Shown: positions 15,748 to 24,395, counted from the stretch's first letter. The stretch: 64,000 bases of DNA from RGIG3077 sp045541475 (GCA_045541475.1 JAZQJI010000034.1:3088-67087); one strand, 5' to 3'. Numbers and translations are program-made. Notes: generated by a model from the letters alone, not told the origin.

Positions 15748-15911
15748 GAGATTTTGAAAAAAATTTTCACAAAACTATCACTTTCTACCCGAAAGCGATT
15801 GAAATCGTTTACAAAATGCTTGTCTTTCGTTTAAATGCACAAAAACTTTTCAATATTCTATCAAATCCATGCGTTTTGACAAAGTGAAAATATGAATACA
15901 AAGAAAAATAT

Positions 15912-15939
15912 AAGGGACGAATGTGAAAATTCGTCCCTT
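15912..15939 (-). terminator. intrinsic terminator of the aminotransferase-trpS operon
   Basis: AAGGGACGAAT pairs with ATTCGTCCCTT (11 bp, 6-nt loop), followed on the minus strand by ATATTTTTCTTT. Confidence 0.85.
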
Positions 15940-15952
15940 TATCATCACAAAA

Positions 15953-16960
15953 TTATCTGGGCAGTTGAACAAACCCTGCTTTTTTGTAAACTTTTGAGAG
16001 TACACGTCTTGAAAGTGCAAATGCCTGCTGTGCGCCGTTGGTGTAACACTGTTCAAGGTAAGCTTTATCAGCAATAAGTCTTGCATATTCGCTGCGTACG
16101 CTTTCAAGAGAATCCGCAACAGCTTCACCCACGGCAATTTTAAAGTCGCCGTAGCCCTTGCCTGCAAATTCGCTTTCAACCTCTGCCACAGTTTTGCCTG
16201 TTACGGCAGAATAAATTGTGATGAGGTTGTTTATGCCTGCTTTGCCATCTCTGTATACAATCTCAGCTTCGCTATCGGTAACTGCACGCTTAAACCTGCG
16301 GATAATCGTATCCTTATCATCAAGAATATAAACACATGCATTGGGATTGGCGTCGGATTTTGACATCTTCTTCTCGGGATCCTGCAGAGACATAACCCTT
16401 GCGCCGACTGTGGGGATATAAGGTTCGGGAACGGTAAATGTTTCGCTGTATTTTTGGTTAAAGCGCACGGCAATGTTGCGTGCAAGCTCAAGGTGTTGTT
16501 TCTGGTCTGCACCTATGGGCACCAAATCAGCATTGTAAGCAAGAATATCTGCAGCCATTAAAACAGGGTATGTAAACAAGCCTGCGTTGATGTTATCGGC
16601 ATGCTTTGCGCTCTTGTCCTTAAACTGAGTCATTCGTGAAAGCTCGCCGAACTGTGTGGAGCAGGAGAGCACCCAGCTCAACTCTGCATGGTTAGGGTTG
16701 TGGCTTTGTATAAATGCTATTGATTTTTCGGGATCAATACCGCAGGCAAGCAACAAAGCGTAAGCCTGCAAGGTGTTTTTGCGCAAAACGGCAGGCTCCT
16801 GCTTTACGGTGATAGCGTGCAAATCTACAATGCAATAGATGCAGTTGTATTCATCCTGCAACGGTCCCCAATTGCGTACCGCACCTATATAGTTGCCCAA
16901 AGTAAATACACCTGTGGGCTGTATTCCGCTGAAAATCAGCTTTTTATCTTTATCAAACAT
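15953..16960 (-). CDS. trpS: tryptophanyl-tRNA synthetase
   Basis: Charges tRNA-Trp using ATP. The 335-residue class I enzyme has the Rossmann entry FSGIQPTGVFTLGNYIGA (HIGH equivalent TLGN), the tryptophan-pocket DLHAIT and GADQKQHLELAR motifs, and KKMSKSD as KMSKS loop. Its start overlaps the stop of the upstream conserved gene (TAATG), so it is translated as the last gene of a three-gene operon and not from a T-box-controlled leader of its own. Confidence 0.97.
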   Translation of the reverse strand: MFDKDKKLIFSGIQPTGVFTLGNYIGAVRNWGPLQDEYNCIYCIVDLHAITVKQEPAVLRKNTLQAYALLLACGIDPEKSIAFIQSHNPNHAELSWVLSCSTQFGELSRMTQFKDKSAKHADNINAGLFTYPVLMAADILAYNADLVPIGADQKQHLELARNIAVRFNQKYSETFTVPEPYIPTVGARVMSLQDPEKKMSKSDANPNACVYILDDKDTIIRRFKRAVTDSEAEIVYRDGKAGINNLITIYSAVTGKTVAEVESEFAGKGYGDFKIAVGEAVADSLESVRSEYARLIADKAYLEQCYTNGAQQAFALSRRVLSKVYKKAGFVQLPR

Positions 16961-17529
16961 TATTGGTTTTCGTCCTTTCTCTTGGGGAAAAACTGCGGAG
17001 GAACGGCGTTCCTGCGCGAGTGGAGAAGCTGAGGCATGATTTTGGAAACCTCGTTCATCAGTCTGTTGTAAAGCATAAAGATGAACTGCTTTTCTCTCGG
17101 TTCTGACGTAATTGTTCTGGGGTTAAGCTTGATGTAAAGCTTGCCCTTGTTGGTTAAAAGGTAAACGTTGTTTTCTGTACCGGTTGGCAATGCAAAGTTT
17201 TTAGGTTCTTCAAACAAATGCGCAACCTGACCCACGCTTGCAAGCATAACCTTAGCCTGCTCGCGCACGTTGGGATAAAACTGTCCAAGACCATCTACCG
17301 AACCGCCCGTTGAATACAGCATAGAAACTTCGCCGCTGAAATAGCAAACCATTGACATAATTCTTCCGTCAAGTGCCATATCAACAACGGCGCCGTAAGG
17401 GCAAACCTTGTCATCGGGCATATTGATTATTTTAAGATCTTCAGCGGTTTTGTTAAGTGCCTGCTCACGCATTTTAAGATACATTTCGTGTGCGGCAAGT
17501 GCTTTTCCGCCCATTGTTTTTTCTATCAT
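16960..17529 (-). CDS. conserved protein of unknown function
   Basis: A 189-residue protein I do not recognise. It has no signal peptide or membrane helix and appears cytosolic. The N-terminus is helical and Lys/Glu-rich; the middle has beta-like stretches (GRIMSMVCYFSGEVSMLYSTGG, LYIKLNPRTIT) and an FYPNVREQAK segment; the C-terminus is basic (HSRRNAVPPQFFPKRK). It lies between an aminotransferase gene (19 bp upstream) and trpS (1-nt overlap), which makes it a real co-transcribed gene, but the neighbours do not give a function. Confidence 0.7.
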   Translation of the reverse strand: MIEKTMGGKALAAHEMYLKMREQALNKTAEDLKIINMPDDKVCPYGAVVDMALDGRIMSMVCYFSGEVSMLYSTGGSVDGLGQFYPNVREQAKVMLASVGQVAHLFEEPKNFALPTGTENNVYLLTNKGKLYIKLNPRTITSEPREKQFIFMLYNRLMNEVSKIMPQLLHSRRNAVPPQFFPKRKDENQ

Positions 17530-17548
17530 GATTATTTACAAACTCCCT

Positions 17549-18742
17549 TTAATCAAACATTTTTTTGGAAAGTGCGCCAAGCATTTCGCAACCCTTGATA
17601 ATCTGCTCATCAGTGGGGGTTGAGAAATTCAAACGGAAAGATGTTGTTGTTTCGTTTTCGTTTGTAAGGAAAGCAACGCCGGGAACAACTGCCACCTTGA
17701 AATCCTTAACTGCGGTTGTGCAAAAGCCTGCCATATCGCAGTCATCAGGCAAGGTTGCCCACACAAACAAACCGCCCTGCGGCTGACTGCAAACAATCTT
17801 TTCAGAAAAATTTGCCTTGATGCAGTCACGCATAAGATGATACTTTTTGCGGTAAATATCCTGCAGATATTTAATATGTGCGTCAAAATCGTTTTCCTTT
17901 ATAAATCTGTCGCAGATAATCTGCGCCCAGATATTTGTATGTACATCAGAAACCTGCTTGCACACAACAAGCTTTTGAATAATCTCCTTAGGCGCACTTA
18001 CATAGCCAACACGCAAGCCGGGTGCAAGCACTTTTGAAAAGCTTCCCACATAGATTACTCTGCCTTCGGTATCCATAGACTTGATGGACGCAATAGGCTC
18101 GCCTTCAAATCTCAAATCACCGTAGGGGTTATCTTCAATTATAACAACGTTATATTTGCAGGCAAGCTCGTAAACAGCCTTGCGCTTTTCAAGCGACATT
18201 GTTCTGCCTGTGGGGTTTTGGAAGTTGGGAATTACGTAGATAAGCTTTGTGTTGGGGTTTTCGATAAGAGCTTTTTCAAGCTTATCAATAACAATACCGT
18301 CCTCTTCCATTTCAACGCCAACAAGATTTACGTTGTATGATCTGAACGCGTTGAGCGAGCCGATAAAGCTGGGCGATTCACAAATAAGCGTTTCGCCTTC
18401 ATTGCAGAAAGACTTGCAGGAAAGTTCCATGCCCTGCTGTGCGCCTGATGTGATAATTAAATCGTCTATATCGGGATTAAAGCAGTTTTGCTTAAGCATT
18501 AACGCTTTCATTGTATCGCGCAAGGGGGTGTAGCCTTCGGTTATGCTGTACTGCAAAGCCAAAATTGGCTCGTTTGCGATAAGTTCGTTGCTGATTCTTG
18601 CAATTTCTTTTGCGGGGAAAGCTTCGGGCGCAGGGTTGCCTGCTGCAAAAGATATAACATCGGGGAAAGCTGTAAATTTCAGTATTTCTCTTATGGCAGA
18701 TGCCTTAAGACCTGATATTCTTTCCGAAAAACTATAATTCAT
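17549..18742 (-). CDS. PLP-dependent aminotransferase (fold type I, LysN/MocR-like)
   Basis: Transfers an amino group between an amino acid and a 2-oxo acid. The 397-residue protein has ITSGAQQGMELSCKSF, the PNFQNPTGRTMS segment, EDNPYGDL for the PLP pyridine, and the Schiff-base lysine in GSFSKVLAPGLRVGY. It starts directly with the aminotransferase domain, with no GntR helix-turn-helix, so it is a stand-alone enzyme of the 2-aminoadipate/aromatic/branched-chain group. Substrate cannot be fixed from sequence alone. It is the first gene of the operon ending in trpS. Confidence 0.9.
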   Translation of the reverse strand: MNYSFSERISGLKASAIREILKFTAFPDVISFAAGNPAPEAFPAKEIARISNELIANEPILALQYSITEGYTPLRDTMKALMLKQNCFNPDIDDLIITSGAQQGMELSCKSFCNEGETLICESPSFIGSLNAFRSYNVNLVGVEMEEDGIVIDKLEKALIENPNTKLIYVIPNFQNPTGRTMSLEKRKAVYELACKYNVVIIEDNPYGDLRFEGEPIASIKSMDTEGRVIYVGSFSKVLAPGLRVGYVSAPKEIIQKLVVCKQVSDVHTNIWAQIICDRFIKENDFDAHIKYLQDIYRKKYHLMRDCIKANFSEKIVCSQPQGGLFVWATLPDDCDMAGFCTTAVKDFKVAVVPGVAFLTNENETTTSFRLNFSTPTDEQIIKGCEMLGALSKKMFD

Positions 18743-18780
18743 ATCTTGAAAAATCCTTTCATAGCATATATATAAAAGTA

Positions 18781-18809
18781 ATTATACCACATTTTTTTAC
18801 AAATAGCAA
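18781..18809 (-). promoter_or_regulatory. sigma-A-type promoter for the aminotransferase-trpS operon
   Basis: On the minus strand, TTGCTA (18804-18809), a 17-nt spacer and TATAAT (18781-18786), about 40 nt from the ATG. Confidence 0.72.
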
Positions 18810-18812
18810 GAT

Positions 18813-19106
18813 TTAATCGCGGTTTTTATTCTTGTTATTAAAATAAAGCGTAGCGATAAAATACACAACCTGATATACTGCACACGCAGGTATAATACCA
18901 AAATACAGCAAAAACAAATAAGATACTGTTACGCTTTCCAAAAACGCGTCCATTCCGTAGTATGTAGAGATGATATCGCCCGTTACAAAAGCCCTGTTTT
19001 CGTAGCCGACAATTGCGTGATATATACCGTTTACAAGTATAAAAGCATAAGGCAAAAAGCATAGCCAAAACAAGATTTTAGATGTTTTTTTAAAAAAGCT
19101 TTTCAC
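18813..19106 (-). CDS. small integral membrane protein of unknown function
   Basis: 97 residues with three hydrophobic segments (ILFWLCFLPYAFILVNGIYHAIV, SVTVSYLFLLYFGIIPACAVY and VVYFIATLYF) and a basic N-terminus. The start is the GTG at 19106, 8 nt after an AGGGGG Shine-Dalgarno; the frame runs back to 19139, but without a ribosome site. It is divergent from the SpoVB-like gene, and its coding end overlaps the aminotransferase promoter region. No family recognised. Confidence 0.6.
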   Translation of the reverse strand: MKSFFKKTSKILFWLCFLPYAFILVNGIYHAIVGYENRAFVTGDIISTYYGMDAFLESVTVSYLFLLYFGIIPACAVYQVVYFIATLYFNNKNKNRD

Positions 19107-19193
19107 GCAAAGCACCCCCTTTTCTGTTTGCATATACATTATACATCATACCTTTATTCAAATCAAGCAGATATAATACAAAGGAGCAGATTG

Positions 19194-20852
19194 ATGAAGA
19201 AACAAAGCTTTATAAAAGGTTCGGTAATACTTTTAATATCGGCTTTAATCGTCAAGATTATCGGTGCACTTTTTAAAATACCGTTAACCAATATGCTTGG
19301 CGGGACGGCAATGGGTTATTTTTCATGCGCTTACGGGATTTTTTTGCCCATATACGCCGTAACGGGTACGGGACTTGGCTCGGCGGTTGCAAAAATAACT
19401 GCCGAAAGCAACGCCAAATACAGTGCGGCAGATGCAAAGCGTGTTTACAGCGTTTCGCTGATGTTTTTTGGTTTGCTCGGCGCACTGTTTTCGGTGATTT
19501 TGTTTTTTGGTGCAAAAAGTATAAGCGTAAGCTTTTTGGACTCGCCGCAATCGCAAACGGCAGTGGCTTTGATAGCGCCCAGCGTTTTGTTTGGCTGTAT
19601 AAGCGCAGTTGCCCGCGGATATTTTGAAGGGCTTAACAATATGTATCCTACGGCGGTTTCGCAAGTTTTTGAAGCGGTATCAAAGCTTGTTTTCGGTCTT
19701 GCTTTTGCTGAATTTGCGCATAAAAATTTTGAAGATATCAAGCCGTTTTTGCCGCAAAACACAACAAGTGAAGCTGCAATGGCTGCTGCTGCCGTTTTGG
19801 GTATAAGTCTTTCAACATTGATAGGCACGCTTTGCTTGTTTTTGTTTTCAAAAGATAAAACCGAAGGGAAAACAAGTGCAAGCTCTTTATCCAAAGGTAA
19901 TGATATACAAATTTTAGGCAATGTTTTTTCAACCATGCTGCCAATTGCCTTAGGTGCGCTTGTGACAAATTTAACATCAATGATTGACCTTTTTACCATA
20001 AATCGAATGTTTGAAAAGTGTATATCCGATAACTACGCATATTTTGTTGAGAATTACGCATTTATGCGTAATATGCCGCCCGATGAAATTCCTGAATTTG
20101 TGTTCGGTTCATACACGGGCCTTGCAATAACTATTTTTACACTTGTGCCTTCGGTTACCAATATGCTTGGCAAAAGTGTGTTAAGTGCAGCAAGCGAAGC
20201 AAGTGCCAAAAACAACAAAAAAATGCTGCAAAGCGCTGCCGATAAAGCCTTTGCGCTTACTGCATTTATAGCATTGCCATGTGCGTTAGGTATTTTTGTA
20301 ATGGCAAAACCGATTTTGCAGCTGCTTTATGCCGAAAAGACAAACGAGATTGACGCTTGTCACACTGCGCTTTCAATACTCGGTATCAGTGTGATATTTT
20401 TATGCTTTTCGTGTCCCGCTTTCAGTTTGCTGCAAGGCACTTCGCACGCAGAAAGTCCCGTAAAAATAATGCTTTGCGGTGTTGCGGCAAAATTTATCGG
20501 AAACATTGTGTTTCTCCGTTTTGAGCAAACAGCACTTTTCGGAGCGGCAATTTCAACACTTATCTGTTATGTGTTGATTTTCACGCTGTCCGTAGTTACG
20601 CTTAAAAGAAAATGCGGTATAACCTTTTGCTTTGCAAATATAACACCGTATTTATTATCCGCAATGCTTTGCAGTATCAGTGCGGGATTTGTTTACATAT
20701 CTTGTCTTGCTAAGGTATCGTCAAAATATGCCTGCTGTATTGCCATTTTGTGCGCAGGATTAATATATCTTGGTGTGCTTTGTTTATACATGGCAGTAAA
20801 AAAACAAAACCGATTTTGCCATAAATTACAGCAAAATCGGTTTGTGAAATAA
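19194..20852 (+). CDS. SpoVB/MurJ-like polysaccharide (lipid-linked precursor) flippase
   Basis: A 552-residue polytopic membrane protein of the MOP superfamily with about 14 transmembrane helices. The N-terminus VKIIGALFKIPLTNMLGGTAMGYF and the IYAVTGTGLGSAVAKI segment are typical of SpoVB-type proteins. Family members flip lipid-linked cell-wall or polysaccharide precursors across the membrane; SpoVB acts in spore cortex synthesis, while close paralogues serve vegetative growth. The start at 19194 follows AAAGGAG; the upstream in-frame ATG at 19128 lacks a Shine-Dalgarno and overlaps the divergent gene's leader. The last 15 codons form one strand of a terminator hairpin that serves the convergent permease gene. 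Confidence 0.85.
   Translation: MKKQSFIKGSVILLISALIVKIIGALFKIPLTNMLGGTAMGYFSCAYGIFLPIYAVTGTGLGSAVAKITAESNAKYSAADAKRVYSVSLMFFGLLGALFSVILFFGAKSISVSFLDSPQSQTAVALIAPSVLFGCISAVARGYFEGLNNMYPTAVSQVFEAVSKLVFGLAFAEFAHKNFEDIKPFLPQNTTSEAAMAAAAVLGISLSTLIGTLCLFLFSKDKTEGKTSASSLSKGNDIQILGNVFSTMLPIALGALVTNLTSMIDLFTINRMFEKCISDNYAYFVENYAFMRNMPPDEIPEFVFGSYTGLAITIFTLVPSVTNMLGKSVLSAASEASAKNNKKMLQSAADKAFALTAFIALPCALGIFVMAKPILQLLYAEKTNEIDACHTALSILGISVIFLCFSCPAFSLLQGTSHAESPVKIMLCGVAAKFIGNIVFLRFEQTALFGAAISTLICYVLIFTLSVVTLKRKCGITFCFANITPYLLSAMLCSISAGFVYISCLAKVSSKYACCIAILCAGLIYLGVLCLYMAVKKQNRFCHKLQQNRFVK
20807..20843 (-). terminator. terminator of the AAE permease gene, inside the flippase 3' coding end
   Basis: AAACCGATTTTGC pairs perfectly with GCAAAATCGGTTT (13 bp, 11-nt loop). 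On the minus strand it is followed by TGTTTTTTT. The hairpin is within the coding sequence of the convergent SpoVB-like gene. Confidence 0.85.
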
Positions 20853-20860
20853 TTGTTTTA

Positions 20861-22090
20861 TCAGAACAGAATGATGATGAATTGTGAAACTATAACAACA
20901 GCAATAAGCGCAATGGGGTAGGTTGCGGCATAAGCCGATGCAACGTTTTCTGTTCCCGAGGTGTTGATAAGAGTGCCAAGTGCAGGAGTGCTTGTCATGC
21001 CGCCTGTGATAGAGCCAAGGGTGTTAAGCAGGCTTAATTTGAGAATGTATCTTGCGAAAAGATATCCCAAAATCATCGGAACGATTGTCATTATCATACC
21101 GTAAACAAAGTACATTATCTGGAAATTTTCGATAAAGCTTGCGCCGCCCGAAACACCTGCACCGATGAGGAAGAACATAAGTCCCAACTCGCGAAATACC
21201 TTTAATGTGGTAACAGGGGGCATGATATCTACCTTGCCGACTCTGCCGAAATGACCAAAAACCAGGGAAACAAGCAGGCAGCCGCCCGTTGTTGTAAGCG
21301 AGAAGGTTGTGCCGTTAAGACCGCTTGATGTAAGCGGAACCTTTATCATTCCGATAAAAATACCTATCAAAGCAGCCGCCACAAAGGGCGTAAATCCGTA
21401 TGAATCAAACTTGATAAGCTTGCCTGTGTATTCTTCTTTCTTTTCGCCGTCGGAAGCTTCAACAAGCTTTTTGCACTCTTCCTGCATATTTGCCTTTGTA
21501 AATTTTGGCACAAGCTGAATAAACAGTACAACGCCGATAACACCGAAAATATACGCAATACCGTAGCCTACGGATACAATATCTTCATATTCGGGCGCAA
21601 CGGTTGCTTTTGTGGCTGAAAATGCAGGTGTTGATGTAAGCGCACCCGAAAGCAAACCAACAACCATGGCAGTAAATTTATCTTGGTCGGTTTCACCTAA
21701 GGCTCTGCCTAAATAAATGCAGCCGACAGCAGCTATACCGCCTGCAAGTATGATTATAAGTCCTATCATTACATAGGATTTGAAATTCTTTTTCATGTTG
21801 CTGAAAAACTTTGGGCCTGCGATAAATCCAACAGATGTTACGAATAATATAAGCCCCATGTTTTCGACGATTTTTAGAGCATTTTTGCTGTAATTAACAA
21901 GCTGTGCGTCAAGCTTATCGTAAAACAAACAGCCGAAAACGAGCGCCACGATGAAAACACCTGCCGCACCGAGCGAAACGCCCTTTATCGTTATGCGTCC
22001 CAATGCATAACCTAAAGCGGCAATGGCAAAAATACAGAACATAAGGAAGGTTACACCCGTTATCGGTATAACTCCGTTAAAAAGTTCCAT
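20861..22090 (-). CDS. AAE (AspT/YidE-type) permease, short form without RCK domains
   Basis: A 409-residue membrane protein with two homologous halves. Each half ends with the family's duplicated motif: GLLSGALTSTPAFSA in the first and GSITGGMTSTPALGT in the second. This places it in the aspartate:alanine exchanger/YidE/YbjL family. Family members usually exceed 540 residues because two cytosolic RCK/TrkA-C domains separate the halves; here only a roughly 35-residue hydrophilic loop (KFTKANMQEECKKL...) is present. Ligand gating by RCK is therefore absent. The start at 22090 is preferred over an upstream frame extension because AGAGG precedes it. Substrate not predictable; an amino- or carboxylic-acid role is a family guess. 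Confidence 0.82.
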   Translation of the reverse strand: MELFNGVIPITGVTFLMFCIFAIAALGYALGRITIKGVSLGAAGVFIVALVFGCLFYDKLDAQLVNYSKNALKIVENMGLILFVTSVGFIAGPKFFSNMKKNFKSYVMIGLIIILAGGIAAVGCIYLGRALGETDQDKFTAMVVGLLSGALTSTPAFSATKATVAPEYEDIVSVGYGIAYIFGVIGVVLFIQLVPKFTKANMQEECKKLVEASDGEKKEEYTGKLIKFDSYGFTPFVAAALIGIFIGMIKVPLTSSGLNGTTFSLTTTGGCLLVSLVFGHFGRVGKVDIMPPVTTLKVFRELGLMFFLIGAGVSGGASFIENFQIMYFVYGMIMTIVPMILGYLFARYILKLSLLNTLGSITGGMTSTPALGTLINTSGTENVASAYAATYPIALIAVVIVSQFIIILF

Positions 22091-22287
22091 TAAAAAAAGA
22101 CCTCTTTTCAAAAATATATTTTGCATAATCATTATACTATATTATATATAATACAGCCGTGATTTGCACACAAGGCAAATTATAGCACTATTATCGGCAT
22201 TGTGCAAGCAATTAAGCCGTGTAGCAATAAAAATCTGCTCTTTTCTCAAAAAAAACGATTTTTAACCTCAAGTTTTTGACAAAAATA

Positions 22288-22321
22288 AACGCTCAAAACG
22301 CAAATTAGCATTTCGAGCGTT
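22288..22321 (-). terminator. terminator of the ACT-hom operon
   Basis: AACGCTC pairs with GAGCGTT with a mostly complementary inner part, followed on the minus strand by TATTTTTGTC. The rest of 22091-22287 is AT-rich, holds an undefined promoter for the permease, and shows nothing else. Confidence 0.75.
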
Positions 22322-22337
22322 GCTGTTTGTTGTAAAT

Positions 22338-23495
22338 TTAGTCAAGCACGGGTATTGCAGAAAGAACGGCTGCACCGTCTGCGTTCATAGCCTCAATCAT
22401 CTCGTTATGCTGAGCAATTGTTGCTTTTTCTACAATTTCTGCGCCGTTTTCTGTTCTGATGAACATTTCGCACTCGTAAGAGTCAAAATCAGCAATAAAG
22501 TCACCGTTTTCAGAATCTTCCCAATGCTGAGAGAATACAGTGCGGTTATGCTTTGCAGCTTCAATCATATCAGCCACAACAGCACTTGCCGTGGGCAGCT
22601 TGCCTGCGCCTCTGCCGTAGAACATTGAACGGTCTGCGCCATCGGAGATAACGGTTACAGCATTGAAAACATCGCTTACTGTTGAAATTGGGTTGCTTGT
22701 GCGCACAAGCATGGGCGAAACAAACGGCACGATTTTGCCGTCTTCAAGGCGCTTTACACAGCCGATAAGCTTGATTTCGCAATCATTTTCCTTAGCAAAG
22801 CTTACGTCTTCGGCAGTGATAGAGGAGATACCCTTTGTCTGAATATATTTAGGATAAACGTGTTTGCCGAAAACAAGCGATGAAAGTATGCAGATTTTAC
22901 GGCATGCATCGTGGCCTTCAACGTCGGCAGTGGGATCTTTCTCTGCGTAGCCGAGGTTCTGTGCCAGCTTTAATGCTTCATCAAAAGCCATGCCGTCTTC
23001 AAACATTCTTGTAAGAATAAAGTTTGTTGTGCCGTTTAAAATGCCGTAAACTTCTGTAATATCGTTTGCGGCAAGGCATCTGTGCAAGGGGCGGATAATC
23101 GGAATAGCGCCGCCTACGCTTGCTTCAAAGAAATAGTTAACGTTTTTCTGTCTTGCCAATTCCAAAAGCTCTGCGCCCTTTTCGGCAACAAGCTCTTTGT
23201 TTGAAGTTACAACGCTTTTGCCGTTTTCCAAACATTTTTTTGTAAAGGTGTAAGCAGGCTCAACCCCGCCCATTGTTTCGGCAACAACCTTGATTTCATC
23301 ATCGTTGATAATAAGATTTACGTCGTCGATAATCTTATCGGCAAAGGGACTTTCAGGAAATTTTCTGATATCGAGAATATACTTGATATCAAGCTCACTT
23401 CCTGCGCTTTTTTCGATTTTTTGTCTGTTTTTATAAAAAAGCTCAACCGTTCCCGAACCGACAACGCCAAAGCCCATTACAGCCATTTTTATCAT
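22338..23495 (-). CDS. hom: homoserine dehydrogenase
   Basis: Reduces aspartate semialdehyde to homoserine, the branch to threonine and methionine. The 385-residue protein has the NAD(P)-binding GFGVVGSGTVEL, the TSNKELVAEKG motif, GGAIPIIRPL and the catalytic-domain segment GILNGTTNFILTRM...AQNLGYAEKDPTADVEGHDACRK-type sequence. Typical monofunctional enzymes of Firmicutes are about 430 residues with a C-terminal ACT domain; here the tail after about residue 320 is short and lacks a recognisable full ACT repeat. A separate ACT-domain protein is encoded immediately upstream, which may replace that regulatory function. SD GGAGG is 9 nt from the ATG. Confidence 0.94.
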   Translation of the reverse strand: MIKMAVMGFGVVGSGTVELFYKNRQKIEKSAGSELDIKYILDIRKFPESPFADKIIDDVNLIINDDEIKVVAETMGGVEPAYTFTKKCLENGKSVVTSNKELVAEKGAELLELARQKNVNYFFEASVGGAIPIIRPLHRCLAANDITEVYGILNGTTNFILTRMFEDGMAFDEALKLAQNLGYAEKDPTADVEGHDACRKICILSSLVFGKHVYPKYIQTKGISSITAEDVSFAKENDCEIKLIGCVKRLEDGKIVPFVSPMLVRTSNPISTVSDVFNAVTVISDGADRSMFYGRGAGKLPTASAVVADMIEAAKHNRTVFSQHWEDSENGDFIADFDSYECEMFIRTENGAEIVEKATIAQHNEMIEAMNADGAAVLSAIPVLD

Positions 23496-23569
23496 TTTGA
23501 TTTTCCTCCGTTTTCATATTATATATAGTATACATACATCTTTGCGGTATGTATTTTTTGCGTATTAAA

Positions 23570-24004
23570 TTATTCGCCCGATAATACTTTTGCTTCTGCC
23601 ACGCCCGTAATCGCCGATATCTGCGAAACGACTTCAATTGCGTTGCTGTTGTCACTAAGGCGCATGGAAATTGTAACAGCCGCCGCACCGTCAACGGGAA
23701 TGTTTTGATTTACCGTCAGAATATTCGCATTTTGCTCGTGCAAGCACGCCAAAACCTTTGAAAGCACGCCGGGTTCATCTTTAAGCACGCAGTAAAGTGT
23801 GATGATTTTTTGAGAAAACATTTCCTCATAGGAAAAAACCGAATCCCTATATTTATAGTACGCACTGCGTGATATGCCCACACGCTTGCACGCCTGTGCA
23901 GAGTTCTTTTCCTCGCCCCTTGCCAAAAGCCGCTTTACCTCAAGTGTTTTCGGTATCATCTCGGGAAGCGCTGAAGATTGCACGACTATAAGCTGTTTGC
24001 TCAT
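23570..24004 (-). CDS. ACT-domain protein, PheB/UPF0735 type
   Basis: A 144-residue protein. The N-terminal half has a helix-turn-helix-like segment (AQACKRVGISRSAYYKYRD), and the C-terminal half is a clear ACT domain (YCVLKDEPGVLSKVLACLHEQNANILTVNQNIP). ACT domains bind amino acids and regulate enzymes or transcription. The protein resembles PheB, which accompanies hom or pheA genes in Firmicutes. It lies 74 bp upstream of hom on the same strand under one promoter, so a threonine/methionine-pathway sensor is the natural inference. No HTH function is demonstrated for this family. Confidence 0.85.
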   Translation of the reverse strand: MSKQLIVVQSSALPEMIPKTLEVKRLLARGEEKNSAQACKRVGISRSAYYKYRDSVFSYEEMFSQKIITLYCVLKDEPGVLSKVLACLHEQNANILTVNQNIPVDGAAAVTISMRLSDNSNAIEVVSQISAITGVAEAKVLSGE

Positions 24005-24045
24005 CGTTCCACCTCCGGTGTACAGTTGTCTTTACAGCAAAAACA

Positions 24046-24074
24046 AGTATAGCATACTTTTTTTAGCTTGTCAA
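24046..24074 (-). promoter_or_regulatory. sigma-A-type promoter for ACT-hom
   Basis: On the minus strand, TTGACA (24069-24074), a 17-nt spacer and TATACT (24046-24051). Confidence 0.82.
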
Positions 24075-24104
24075 TACCAAAAACGCCATATTTTTGAAAT
24101 TTCC

Positions 24105-24133
24105 TTGACTTTTTGGCTATGGGGTGATATAAT
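24105..24133 (+). promoter_or_regulatory. sigma-A-type promoter for the HPr-like gene
   Basis: TTGACT, a 17-nt spacer and TATAAT (24128-24133), back to back with the ACT-hom promoter. Confidence 0.78.
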
Positions 24134-24164
24134 CAAAAAAACAATATTTAAAGGAGAAATTTCA

Positions 24165-24395
24165 ATGATAGAATTTAACATATCCATCAATTCAATTCAC
24201 GCAGTAAAGCAGTTTGTTGAAACTGCAAACAGATACGATTTTGAAATCGACCTTTCATCAGGCAGATATTCAATCGACGGCAAATCAATTATGGGTATTT
24301 TCAGTCTTGACCTTGAAAAAACCATCAAGCTTACAGCGCATGTTGACGCTTGCGATGAATTTGTAGCCGCAATGAAAGATTTTATTGTTGACTAA
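24165..24395 (+). CDS. HPr-fold protein with degenerate phosphorylation site
   Basis: A 76-residue HPr-like protein with SD AAAGGAG before the ATG at 24165. The second half matches HPr well (DGKSIMGIFSLDLEKTIKLTAHVDACDEFVAAMKDFI), including Ser41 in the KSIMG segment, which corresponds to the HPr kinase site. The active-site loop that normally reads GLHARPA reads SIHAVK (His12), so the catalytic Arg and Pro are missing and two residues are deleted. It probably cannot act as a normal PTS phosphocarrier. A regulatory Crh-like role through the Ser is possible but inferred. Monocistronic or read-through into the DacF-like gene. Confidence 0.75.
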   Translation: MIEFNISINSIHAVKQFVETANRYDFEIDLSSGRYSIDGKSIMGIFSLDLEKTIKLTAHVDACDEFVAAMKDFIVD

